Source: Streptomyces sp. SS1-1 (GTDB taxonomy: Bacteria > Actinomycetota > Actinomycetes > Streptomycetales > Streptomycetaceae). Taken from it: DNA of 64,000 bases. A program made the translations under genes and the position numbers. Positions 18,630 through 27,857 of this stretch are shown here, one piece after another (within the stretch, counting starts at the first letter, position 1; the number at the start of each line of letters is the position of its first letter). The stretch spans positions 2,108,001 through 2,172,000 of the forward strand of contig NZ_WBXN01000004.1 of the NCBI RefSeq assembly GCF_008973465.1. Reading direction: 5' to 3'. A model generated the notes under the pieces. It ran no database searches. It had not been told where the DNA came from and worked only from the letters and a program-made list of their open reading frames with translations.

Positions 18630-19274
18630 ATGCCCACGTTCTACGCGCGTCGACGCGTCAGCATACTCGCGGCGCTGACCGGCGTCATCGCCTCCGCCGG
18701 ACTCTTCAACGGCCCGACGGCCTCCGCCGCCCTCCCCACCCCGGTCAGCGCCGCCACCGCGCGCGGCTACCTCTCCCAGCTCACCGTCGCCGCCGAGAAC
18801 CGCACCGGCTACGACCGCGACCTCTTCCCGCACTGGATCACCCAGTCCGGCACCTGCAACACCCGCGAGACCGTCCTCAAGCGTGACGGCACGAACGTCG
18901 TCACCAACTCCGCCTGCACCGCCACCAGCGGCAGCTGGTACTCCCCCTACGACGGCGCCACCTGGACCGCCGCCTCCGACCTCGACATCGACCACGTCGT
19001 CCCGCTCGCCGAGGCCTGGGACTCCGGCGCCGGCTCCTGGACCACCTCCCGCCGCCAGGCGTTCGCCAACGACCTCACCCGGCCCCAGCTCATCGCCGTC
19101 ACCGACAACGTCAACCAGTCCAAGGGCGACCAGGACCCCGCCACCTGGATGCCCTCCCGCACCGCCTACCGCTGCACCTACGTCCGCGCCTGGGTGCAGG
19201 TGAAGTACTACTACGACCTCTCCGTCGACTCGGCCGAGAAGTCCGCCCTCACCTCGTACCTCGCGAACTGCTGA
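18630..19274 (+). CDS. Secreted HNH-type nuclease (DUF1524-like)
   Basis: 214 aa, ATG with AAGGGAG at 18618-18624. A twin-arginine-like or Sec signal peptide (ARRRVSILAALTGVIASAGLF) ends near ASAALP. The catalytic region reads SDLDIDHVVPLAEAWDSGAG (Asp121-His122) and TDNVNQSKGDQDPATWMPS, the beta-beta-alpha-metal nuclease pattern with the HNH Asn. Three Cys residues in the mature protein and a final Cys suggest disulfides. It would degrade extracellular DNA or RNA for nutrient recovery. Confidence 0.87.
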   Translation: MPTFYARRRVSILAALTGVIASAGLFNGPTASAALPTPVSAATARGYLSQLTVAAENRTGYDRDLFPHWITQSGTCNTRETVLKRDGTNVVTNSACTATSGSWYSPYDGATWTAASDLDIDHVVPLAEAWDSGAGSWTTSRRQAFANDLTRPQLIAVTDNVNQSKGDQDPATWMPSRTAYRCTYVRAWVQVKYYYDLSVDSAEKSALTSYLANC

Positions 19275-19279
19275 GCGCC

Positions 19280-19304
19280 GCGATCACCGTGAATCCGTGA
19301 TCGC
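19280..19304 (+). terminator. Hairpin after the nuclease gene
   Basis: GCGATCAC (19280-19287) pairs with GTGATCGC (19297-19304) around a 9-base loop, 5 bases beyond the stop. Confidence 0.5.
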
Positions 19305-19365
19305 AGGGGCCTGTCGGTCCCCCTCCGTCGTTCCGTACCGTACGGGGCGACGGAGGAGGCATCAC

Positions 19366-21006
<1,641 letters not shown>

Positions 21007-21173
21007 CACCCGTCCGTGCGACGAGCTGGACAGATCACACCGAACACACGAGCCCCCGATGAACCGGATGTCACACCAGCGGCGTACGCTGTATGGCTGA
21101 CACAGGCCGCTCCTGCCGCTCCCCCGCGACACCGCGGCACGGTTGGCCACGGGGGTGAAACCGGGGAGTTGCG

Positions 21174-21794
21174 GTGCTCGAAAGTCTCGCGGACGTGGGA
21201 TCGCTGACGGCGGCCCCATGGATCTACGCGGCCGTCGGGCTGTCGGTCCTGCTGGACGTGTTCCTGCCGGTCCTGCCCAGCGGCGTCCTCGTCATCACCG
21301 CGGCCACGGCGGCGGCCGCCGGCTCCGGCGCCGCGACCGGCCAGGTCCCCGACGACGTCCCCGACATCCTGGCCCTCATCCTGTGCGCCGCCACGGCCTC
21401 CGTCCTCGGCGACCTCGTCGCCTACCGGCTCGCCTGGCGCGGCGGACCCCGCCTGGACCGCGCCCTCGCCCGCTCCCGCCGGCTCGCCGCCGCGCAGGAA
21501 CGTCTCGGCGCCGCGCTGTCCCGTGGCGGCGGCGCCCTCGTCGTCCTCGCCCGCTTCGCCCCGGCCGGCCGCTCCCTGGTCTCCTTCGGCGCCGGCGCCA
21601 CCCGCCGCAGCCCCCGCGACTTCCTGCCCTGGTCCGCCGTCGCCGGCCTCGCCTGGGCCGTCTACAGCGTCGCCCTCGGCTACCTCGGCGCCCAGTGGCT
21701 CGGCGCGACCTGGGTGGCCACGCTCGTCTCCGTCGCGGCCCTGTTCGGCGCCGGCGCCGTGGCCACGTTCCTGGTCCGCCGCAGCCCGGCCTAG
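21174..21794 (+). CDS. DedA/VTT-family membrane protein
   Basis: 206 aa, GTG with GGGGAG 5 bases upstream. Hydrophobic helices surround the family's re-entrant motif and the conserved FAPAGRSLVSFGAGATRRSPRDFLPWSA block, matching DedA 'R-F-x-P-x-x-R' patterns. The early segment [20 protein letters not shown] fits the first re-entrant loop. Such proteins recycle lipid carriers such as undecaprenyl phosphate or support envelope homeostasis. Confidence 0.8.
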   Translation: MLESLADVGSLTAAPWIYAAVGLSVLLDVFLPVLPSGVLVITAATAAAAGSGAATGQVPDDVPDILALILCAATASVLGDLVAYRLAWRGGPRLDRALARSRRLAAAQERLGAALSRGGGALVVLARFAPAGRSLVSFGAGATRRSPRDFLPWSAVAGLAWAVYSVALGYLGAQWLGATWVATLVSVAALFGAGAVATFLVRRSPA

Positions 21795-21918
21795 AAGTCC
21801 GTCCCCGACCACACCCTCCCGTGACCCTGAGTGGCCGGGAGGCCCCTCCGCGTGCACGATGGGTCACATCGAAGGCCGCCTGGCCCGGCCGATGTGTTCG
21901 CGTCCGAAAGGGACCCCC

Positions 21919-22551
21919 ATGAGCGCTCGCGCGCCGAAGGCGACGACACCACCCCGACGGCCCCGCGCACGCACCGCCCTGGCCGCACTCCTCCTCGCGG
22001 TGCTGGGCGCCACGGGACTCGCCGCGTGCGGCGGGGACGACGACGGCGACGGCGCCGCGTCCGCCCGCCCCACGCCGACACCCCCCGACACGGCCTCCTT
22101 CTCCGGCTCACCGGCACCCGGCCTGTCCTCCCTGGAGGCCTCCGCCCGCGAGCGCGCCTCGGCCGCCGCGTCCTCCGCCTCCGCCCGCGCCTCCGAGTTC
22201 GAGGCCTCGGTGTCGGCGGAGGTCAAACGGGCCAACGACGCCGCACAGAAGCAGCTCGAGGACGTCAAGGGACGCGGCAACGCCACCGCCGACGTCTCCC
22301 TCACCGGCAAGCCCCGCGCCGACACCGGCAACCTGCTGGCCGTCGTCGTCGCCATCACCAACCGCACGGACAAGACCGCGTCCTACGCCGTGCAGGTCGA
22401 CTTCCGCGACCCGGACGGCAAGGTCGTCGAGACCCGGTTCGTCGGCGCCGAGGACCTCGAGCCCGGCGAACGCGCCGAGCCCGTCGCCATCAGCCGCAAG
22501 CCCCCCGAGCCCCGGCTGACCGCGGAGATCGCCAAGGCGCAGCGCTACTGA
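21919..22551 (+). CDS. Lipoprotein with FxLYD-like domain
   Basis: 210 aa, ATG with GAAAGGGA at 21906-21913. A lipobox (ATGLAAC, Cys37) marks it as a lipoprotein. After a Thr/Pro-rich linker comes an Ala/Ser/Glu-rich coiled coil (SARERASAAASSASARASEFEASV) and a beta domain with LLAVVVAITNRTDKTASYAVQVDFRDPDG, typical of FxLYD/late-embryogenesis-like folds. It lies on the outer face of the membrane; role unknown. Confidence 0.75.
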   Translation: MSARAPKATTPPRRPRARTALAALLLAVLGATGLAACGGDDDGDGAASARPTPTPPDTASFSGSPAPGLSSLEASARERASAAASSASARASEFEASVSAEVKRANDAAQKQLEDVKGRGNATADVSLTGKPRADTGNLLAVVVAITNRTDKTASYAVQVDFRDPDGKVVETRFVGAEDLEPGERAEPVAISRKPPEPRLTAEIAKAQRY

Positions 22552-22563
22552 CGCCGGGCCGGC

Positions 22564-22794
22564 TCACCCCGCCTGCCGGGCGGCCTGCCCCCTGACCTCC
22601 AGGCCGTCGAGGAGCTCGGCCGTGGCCTGCGCGATCACGTCGACGGCACGGTCGAAGACCTCGCGGTTGTGCGCGGCCGGGGCCCGGAAACCCGACACCT
22701 TGCGCACGTACTGGAGGGCGGCGGCGCGGATCTCGTCCTCCGTCGCCTCCTCGGGCATCGCGGGCGGACGGAGTGTCTTGATGCTGCGGCACAT
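22564..22794 (-). CDS. DUF2277 small protein
   Basis: 76 aa, ATG at 22794. The sequence MCRSIKTLRPP, then EDEIRAAALQYVRKVSGFRAP and NREVFDRAVDVIAQATAELLDGL is the DUF2277 family signature. These are short helical soluble proteins of unknown function, found across bacteria. It ends 12 bases from the convergent lipoprotein gene. Confidence 0.85.
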   Translation of the reverse strand: MCRSIKTLRPPAMPEEATEDEIRAAALQYVRKVSGFRAPAAHNREVFDRAVDVIAQATAELLDGLEVRGQAARQAG

Positions 22795-22834
22795 GCGCCC
22801 AGTCTCCCCCCGACGGGCCCGCCGCGTGAATTTC

Positions 22835-23560
22835 TCAGGGACGCCGCGCGACGAAGACGAACTCCCGGCCCGGCCGGTCGGGCGCGTCCCGCACCTCGTC
22901 CACCACGAACCCCGCCGCGACCAGATCGGCCTCCACCTCGTCACGCTCGCGGAACCGCAGCGTCGACTCCGAGGCCAGCACCGCCCCGTCCGCGCCGAAC
23001 ACGAAGTTCGACCGGAAGGACACCAGCGGCAGCCGCACGTCCAGCAACTCGAACCACGTCTCGACCGCCCCGACCCCCGGCACCTCCGTCACCCGGCGGG
23101 ACCGCTCGGGCGTCCACTCCTCCCAGGCCCGCCGGGCCGGATCCCGCGTCTCGAGCACCAGGCGCCCGCCCGGCCGCAGCGCCTCACGGGCCCCCCGCAA
23201 CGTCCCCCGCCAGCCGGCCGGTTCCACGACGGCCTGTGCCACGTTCGCCGTCATCGTCGCGAGGTCCACCCGCAGCGGCGGAAGCGCCGTCGCGTCCCCG
23301 TGGATCCAGCGCACCCGCTCCGCCCCCGGCTTGGCCCGGGCGACATCGACGGACGCCAGGGCGGGATCGACACCGACGACCTCGATCCCCCGGTCGGCCA
23401 GCAGCAACGCGAACACCCCCGTGCCACACCCGATGTCCAGCACGCTCCGCGCCCCGAACTCCTCGGCGATCGCGGCATAGACGTCGAGGTCACTGCGGTC
23501 GGGGTCGAGCGGGTCGTACAACGCGGCGAGCCACGGATGCCCGAAAGAGTCGTCCACCAT
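22835..23560 (-). CDS. Class I SAM-dependent methyltransferase
   Basis: 241 aa, ATG at 23560. The SAM-binding motif is SVLDIGCGTGVFALLLADRG with VVGVDPALASVDVAR and IHGDATALPP following. It resembles small-molecule methyltransferases of the Methyltransf_25 class. TACGGT lies exactly 7 nt before the ATG and there is no ribosome binding site, so it is probably leaderless. Substrate unknown. Confidence 0.86.
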   Translation of the reverse strand: MVDDSFGHPWLAALYDPLDPDRSDLDVYAAIAEEFGARSVLDIGCGTGVFALLLADRGIEVVGVDPALASVDVARAKPGAERVRWIHGDATALPPLRVDLATMTANVAQAVVEPAGWRGTLRGAREALRPGGRLVLETRDPARRAWEEWTPERSRRVTEVPGVGAVETWFELLDVRLPLVSFRSNFVFGADGAVLASESTLRFRERDEVEADLVAAGFVVDEVRDAPDRPGREFVFVARRP

Positions 23561-23695
23561 GCGCCCGACCGTAGGCGGCCGGACCACGCCCGGACCACCG
23601 GATTTCCGCGTCCACATACGCCCCCCACACACCCGTTCGCATGAACCTCCCGAAGCGACTCGCACCCCTAAATCGAACAGGCGTAGCATTGAGCC

Positions 23696-24037
23696 GTGGC
23701 TACGCCCTATGACTTTCCGAGTGACCTCCGCGCCGGTCAGGAGGAGCTGCATCAGGTCCGGGCCGAGCTGTCGGCCCTGCTGAGAAGGCTCCCCTGGTCG
23801 GTCGTGCCCCTGGACGGCTTCAGCGACGACAACGGCTGGCGCAAGATCGAGCGCCCGGCCTCCCCCGGCTGGACGGAGGACGAACAGGCCGAGGTCGAGA
23901 AGCTGCGCCGCCGCGAACACGAACTCGCGGTGTTCGTCAGCGGCCACCGCTTCTGGTCGCAGCTCGACGGGGCGGCCCGGGTCGACGCCCGGATGAAGCT
24001 CAAGCACACGCACGAGAGGCCGGAGGAGACCCCCTGA
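23696..24037 (+). CDS. Conserved hypothetical protein, 113 aa
   Basis: Starts at a GTG with the -10-like TAGCAT 6 nt upstream, so probably leaderless. The protein is soluble and helical (SDLRAGQEELHQVRAELSAL, EDEQAEVEKLRRREHELAVF) with an aromatic, conserved-looking centre (LPWSVVPLDGFSDDNGWRK). I do not recognise a named family. It is followed by a strong terminator. Confidence 0.7.
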   Translation: MATPYDFPSDLRAGQEELHQVRAELSALLRRLPWSVVPLDGFSDDNGWRKIERPASPGWTEDEQAEVEKLRRREHELAVFVSGHRFWSQLDGAARVDARMKLKHTHERPEETP

Positions 24038-24045
24038 CACGCGAA

Positions 24046-24073
24046 AGGACCCCGGTCACCCGACCGGGGTCCT
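24046..24073. terminator. Terminator, 12-bp stem
   Basis: AGGACCCCGGTC (24046-24057) pairs with GACCGGGGTCCT (24062-24073), loop ACCC, then TCCTT. It lies between the hypothetical gene and the 3' end of the opposing tRNA gene and may serve both. Confidence 0.85.
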
Positions 24074-24083
24074 TCCTTCCGTG

Positions 24084-24155
<72 letters not shown>

Positions 24156-24375
24156 GAGAACGAGTCGACAGCCTACATTGTCCCCGGCGTCGAGCCGCAA
24201 ACCCATATCCGGGGTCCCGGGCCTCCCCGGGCGGCCCACCACCGGACCGGGGGCTACCCCCACCCCCGGTCCGGTGGTGGGCCGGATCCTCTCGCGGCGG
24301 ATGCGTCCGTACGGTCGGAGCATCGTCGGAGTCCGGGCCGTGGACGGGTCCGGAACAGTTCAGGGGGAGATCGTC

Positions 24376-25146
24376 ATGGCCCGTACCGTTCCCGCTCGGA
24401 TCGCCGTCGCCGGGGTGCTCGTGGCGCTGGTCGCGGGGGTGAGTGCGTGCGGGGCGTCCGCCGATGACGACAAGGAGCCGGAGCACCGGTCGTTCGCGCT
24501 GGAGGGGCGGACGCTGACCGTGGACTCGGACGACTCGGCGCTGGAGATCGTCGCCGCCGAGGGGCACGAGGCCGGAGCGGTGGAGGTGACGCGGTGGTTC
24601 GAGGGGTCGGTGATGTTCGGGGACGATCCGAAGGTGACCTGGTCGATGAAGGACGACCGGCTGGTGCTGCGGGAGAAGTGCTCCGGGGTGGTCGCCGACT
24701 GTGCCGCCAAGCACCGGATCGAGGTGCCGCGCGGGGTCACCGTTCGGGTGCTGGACGGGGACGGGAGTGTGCGGGCGCGGGGGTTCGAGGACCCGTTGCA
24801 CATCAAGACGGGGGACGGGTCGGTGCAGGTCAGCGACTCCAGTGGGGCGCTGGACCTGGAGACCGGGGACGGTTCCGTGCGGGTGTTCGATGTGACGTCG
24901 CGTGAGGTGCGGGCGAAGTCCGGGGACGGGTCGGTACGGCTGTCGCTGGGGAGCGTGCCGGATCTGGTGGAGACGCGGAGCGGGGACGGTTCGGTGACGG
25001 TCGAGGTGCCGCGGGCCGGGTACCGGGTGGACGCGGAGGCCGGGGACGGGTCGGTCGACGTGTCCGTGCCGCGGGACGCCTCCAGCTCCCGGCGGATCAG
25101 TGCGCACAGCGGTGATGGGAACATCACCGTGCGAACGGTGAACTGA
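24376..25146 (+). CDS. DUF4097-type beta-repeat lipoprotein
   Basis: 256 aa, ATG with GGGGGAGA at 24363-24370. Lipobox GVSAC (Cys25). The mature part starts with a beta domain containing CSGVVADCAAKH, then a ladder of seven repeats built on GDGSV (LDGDGSVRARG, TGDGSVQVSD, TGDGSVRVFD, SGDGSVRLSL, SGDGSVTVEV, AGDGSVDVSV, SGDGNITVRT), one per 20-25 residues. This is the putative-adhesin beta-helix pattern of DUF4097. It is displayed on the cell surface; ligand unknown. Confidence 0.82.
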   Translation: MARTVPARIAVAGVLVALVAGVSACGASADDDKEPEHRSFALEGRTLTVDSDDSALEIVAAEGHEAGAVEVTRWFEGSVMFGDDPKVTWSMKDDRLVLREKCSGVVADCAAKHRIEVPRGVTVRVLDGDGSVRARGFEDPLHIKTGDGSVQVSDSSGALDLETGDGSVRVFDVTSREVRAKSGDGSVRLSLGSVPDLVETRSGDGSVTVEVPRAGYRVDAEAGDGSVDVSVPRDASSSRRISAHSGDGNITVRTVN

Positions 25147-25219
25147 CCGGCCCGTGTGTTCGTCCTTCACCGGTGGGAGAATGACACCGGCAGGGTGAAT
25201 GACAGCACGGGAGAGGGAT

Positions 25220-26641
25220 GTGACGGCGACACCTCCGCAGCCGAACTCGCCGTCCGTGCCGCCCGTGACGCGGCGGCACCGTCCTGTACGCCGGGTCCGA
25301 TCCCGTGCGCTCGGGGCCCTGGCCCCCCTGATGCCGGCCCTCGCCCTTCCCGTCGTCGCCGTCCTCGCGCTGCCTGCCGCGTTCGCGGGCGGGGGGACGC
25401 GGCGCTGGTTCGGCGGGCGGGCGGAGAACCAGCGGGCGGAGGCGCAGGCCGCGAAGGACGCCGCCGCGGCCGCCTTCTACGAGCTGGACACCGCGCAGCG
25501 GGATCTGCGGATCTCGATAGAGACGATCGCGGCCGTGGACGACTCGCCGGCAGCGCGGCGGGCGATCGAGGGCTTCGACGCGCTGGGCCGGCGGATCGAC
25601 GAGGCGAGCCACCGCTATATCGAGGCGGTCGACGCGCACGATCTGGACCGTGACGACCTGGAGGCCGCGGCGGCGGGCCGGGCCCGTGCGGAGCTGAGCC
25701 GGGCGAAGGACGACCTGGACGGCGTACGGCGGGAGCTGGAGCGGTTCGCGGACGGGCTGGGGCCGCTGCTGGGGAAGGCGGAGACGCAGCTGGCGCGGTT
25801 GGCGCCGGCGGTGGAGCGGGCCCGGCAGGGGCTGCTCGCGGCGTCGAACGCGCTGGACGCGGTGCGGGAGTCGGGTCTGCGGGCGGACGATCTGGCGGCG
25901 CGCCTCGCGGCTCTGGGGCCGGAGCTGACGCTGCTGAACGAGGGTGCGGGGCGGCATGGTGTGCCGCAGACGCTGGAGCGGGCGGAGCGGGTCGCGCGGG
26001 AGGCCGGGGCGATCCGGGCGGAGGCGGAGCGGCTGCCGGAGCGGGCGGCGGAGATCGACCGCCGGCTGGTGTCGCTGCGGACGCGGGCGCAGGCGCTGAC
26101 GACGCGGGCGGAGCAGGTGGAGCCGGTGCTGAGCGAGTTGCGGCGGCGGTTCACGGCGGCGTGCTGGCAGGACCTGCAGGGGGTGCCGGAGGCGGCCGCG
26201 GAGAATGTACGGCAGGCCGAGGTGAAGCTGCGGGAGGCGCGGGCGGCGCGGGACGCACAGCGCTGGCCGGACGCGACGGCGTTGCTGTCGACGGTGCGGG
26301 CGTTGCTGAACACGACGGACGAGTCGGTGTCGGCGGCGGGTGACCGGCTGCGCCGGCTGAACGCGGTGCAGAAGGATCCGCAGCAGGAGATCGACCGGAC
26401 ACGGTTCGCGATCCGGGACGCGCAGCGGCTGGCGATGGCGGGGCGGAACACGCCGGATCCGCGGCACGCGCGTCCGCTGGACGAGTCGGTGGCGCGGCTG
26501 GAGCGGGCGGCGGGCTCGCTGGAGGGCCGGCATCCGGACTACTGGCACTTCCTGACGGAGACGGAGGCGGTGCGGCAGTCGGTGGCGCGGGTGGTGGCGC
26601 AGATCCGTGAGGAGCGGGGCGGCGGTCATGGGCCGGGCTAA
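25220..26641 (+). CDS. Coiled-coil-rich membrane-associated protein
   Basis: 473 aa from the GTG at 25220 (GGGAG 6 bases upstream); the ATG at 25199 would add 7 residues. A basic N-terminus (TRRHRPVRRVRSRALG) leads into one hydrophobic segment (LAPLMPALALPVVAVLALPAAFAG). The remaining 400 residues are almost entirely Ala/Arg/Glu/Leu helices with heptad character. I recognise no catalytic motif. It could be a structural or scaffolding protein of the cell envelope. Its stop codon TAA overlaps the -10 of the next gene. Confidence 0.7.
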   Translation: MTATPPQPNSPSVPPVTRRHRPVRRVRSRALGALAPLMPALALPVVAVLALPAAFAGGGTRRWFGGRAENQRAEAQAAKDAAAAAFYELDTAQRDLRISIETIAAVDDSPAARRAIEGFDALGRRIDEASHRYIEAVDAHDLDRDDLEAAAAGRARAELSRAKDDLDGVRRELERFADGLGPLLGKAETQLARLAPAVERARQGLLAASNALDAVRESGLRADDLAARLAALGPELTLLNEGAGRHGVPQTLERAERVAREAGAIRAEAERLPERAAEIDRRLVSLRTRAQALTTRAEQVEPVLSELRRRFTAACWQDLQGVPEAAAENVRQAEVKLREARAARDAQRWPDATALLSTVRALLNTTDESVSAAGDRLRRLNAVQKDPQQEIDRTRFAIRDAQRLAMAGRNTPDPRHARPLDESVARLERAAGSLEGRHPDYWHFLTETEAVRQSVARVVAQIREERGGGHGPG

Positions 26642-26650
26642 CCTGGGGTC

Positions 26651-26872
26651 ATGCCTCGCTACGAGTACCGCTGCCGCAGTTGCGGCGACACGTTCGAACT
26701 GAGCCGGCCGATGGCGGAGTCGTCCGCTCCGGCGAGTTGCCCGGCCGGGCACGACGACACGGTGAAGCTGTTGTCGACGGTGGCCGTCGGCGGGACGGCG
26801 AGCGCCCCCGCGGCGCCCAAGGCGTCCGGCGGGGGCGGTGGCGGCTGCTGCGGCGGGGGCTGCTGCGGCTAG
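26651..26872 (+). CDS. FmdB-family zinc-ribbon protein
   Basis: 73 aa. MPRYEYRCRSCGDTFELSRPM is the typical FmdB/putative regulatory protein zinc ribbon (Cys-x2-Cys, then CPAGHDD supplying the later ligands). The C-terminus is unusual: six glycines, then CCGGGCCG, a di-cysteine tail that could bind metal. TAACCT (26639-26644) is 6 nt before the ATG, consistent with a leaderless mRNA. The TAG stop is formed at the left end of the inverted-repeat element. Confidence 0.85.
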   Translation: MPRYEYRCRSCGDTFELSRPMAESSAPASCPAGHDDTVKLLSTVAVGGTASAPAAPKASGGGGGGCCGGGCCG

Positions 26873-27036
26873 TGCTGTGACCGGAAAAGTTCACCGGCTC
26901 GCGGCGCCCGGCACGGCACCTCGCCGCGTTGTCGCATGACCCGAGTACATCCAGTACGCGGGTCATGCTCCGCCTTGCGATGCACCGCACCGGACGCCGC
27001 GAGCTTCCCGGCGAACCTTCCCTGTCACAGCACTAG
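26869..27036. mobile_element. MITE-like long inverted-repeat element, about 164 bp
   Basis: The ends AGTGCTGTGAC (26871-26881) and GTCACAGCACT (27024-27034) are exact inverted copies. The imperfect complementarity continues through both arms (CTCGCGGCG / CGCCGCGAG) to a central hairpin GCATGACCCGAGTAC / GTACGCGGGTCATGC with loop ATCCA. There is no ORF. CTAG occurs at both borders (26869-26872, 27033-27036), compatible with a TA or CTAG target duplication. The stop codons of both convergent neighbours (TAG at 26870-26872 and, on minus, 27035-27033) lie in these borders. The hairpin would end transcription in both directions. Confidence 0.75.
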
Positions 27037-27857
27037 CCCGTTGCGCCGGCTGTCGTGCCGGCCGCCTTCAGGAACTCCCGCAGGATGCGTTCGCCCGCGA
27101 GGACGCCTCGTTCGGGCAGGGCGGTGACCGCGGGGGCGGTGAAGTCGGTGTCGGCGAGTTCGCCGTGGCCGGGGCGCCAGCCCCGGTCGGCGGCGAGCAG
27201 CAGGTCGGCGTCGAGCAGGGAGTCCCCGGCGGCGAGGGTGAGTTCGGCGCCGGTGCGGCGGGCGAGTTCACGCAGGGCGGCGCTCTTGGTGAGCGGTTTG
27301 GGGACGGCGTAGATCTTGCGGCCCTGGAGGGAGACGGTCCAGCCGCGGTTCTCGGCCCAGACGGCGAGTTCCTTCACCCATTCCTCGGGGAGCAGTTCGC
27401 GTTCGACGACGAGGTAGGCGAAGAGGTCCTCGGCGACGCGGTGCTTGCGTACCCAGGCCGGGGAGGCGGTGGCCATCAGGTGGTCCTGGACCTCGGCGAG
27501 GGGTGCGCACTGGTCGGCGAGGCGGGCGGTGACCTGGGCGTGCCAGTCGGGGTCGGAGACGCCGTCGACGAGGAGGTGCCCGCCGTTGGCGCAGATGGCG
27601 TAGGTGGGGGGCGGTCCGGGCAGGTTGATGCGCTGGTACTGCTTGCGGGTGCGGGTCGTGGTGGGGACGAAGAGGGCGCGGTCGCCGAGGTCGGTGAGCA
27701 GCTGGGCGGCCGTCTCGGTCATGTAGGACAGCGGTCTGCTCTCGTGCACCTCGACGCAGAGCAGACGTGGGGCGCGGGCGTCGGGCATGGTGAGCGCGAG
27801 CGCGGCGGAGCTGTAGATCAGGGTCCGGTCGAGGTCGCTGGCGACGATGACGGGCAT
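27033..27857 (-). CDS. HAD-superfamily phosphatase of the Ter biosynthetic module
   Basis: 274 aa, ATG overlapping the upstream gene's stop (ATGA), so it is the last gene of a coupled operon. HAD motif I is VIVASDLDRTLIYS, motif II VPTTTRT, the Lys lies in KPLTKSAAL, and motif IV is LAAGDSLLDADLLLAAD. A C2-type cap lies between them, like sucrose-phosphate or Cof phosphatases. In Ter-linked clusters a HAD phosphatase is thought to remove phosphate from a ribosylated product made by the PRTases. The final codon abuts the inverted-repeat element. Confidence 0.82.
   Translation of the reverse strand: MPVIVASDLDRTLIYSSAALALTMPDARAPRLLCVEVHESRPLSYMTETAAQLLTDLGDRALFVPTTTRTRKQYQRINLPGPPPTYAICANGGHLLVDGVSDPDWHAQVTARLADQCAPLAEVQDHLMATASPAWVRKHRVAEDLFAYLVVERELLPEEWVKELAVWAENRGWTVSLQGRKIYAVPKPLTKSAALRELARRTGAELTLAAGDSLLDADLLLAADRGWRPGHGELADTDFTAPAVTALPERGVLAGERILREFLKAAGTTAGATG

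Noticed and set aside
24780..25135. Repeated GGGGACGGGTCGGT-like words
   Set aside because: They are the codons of the GDGSV ladder in the DUF4097 lipoprotein, not a DNA element.
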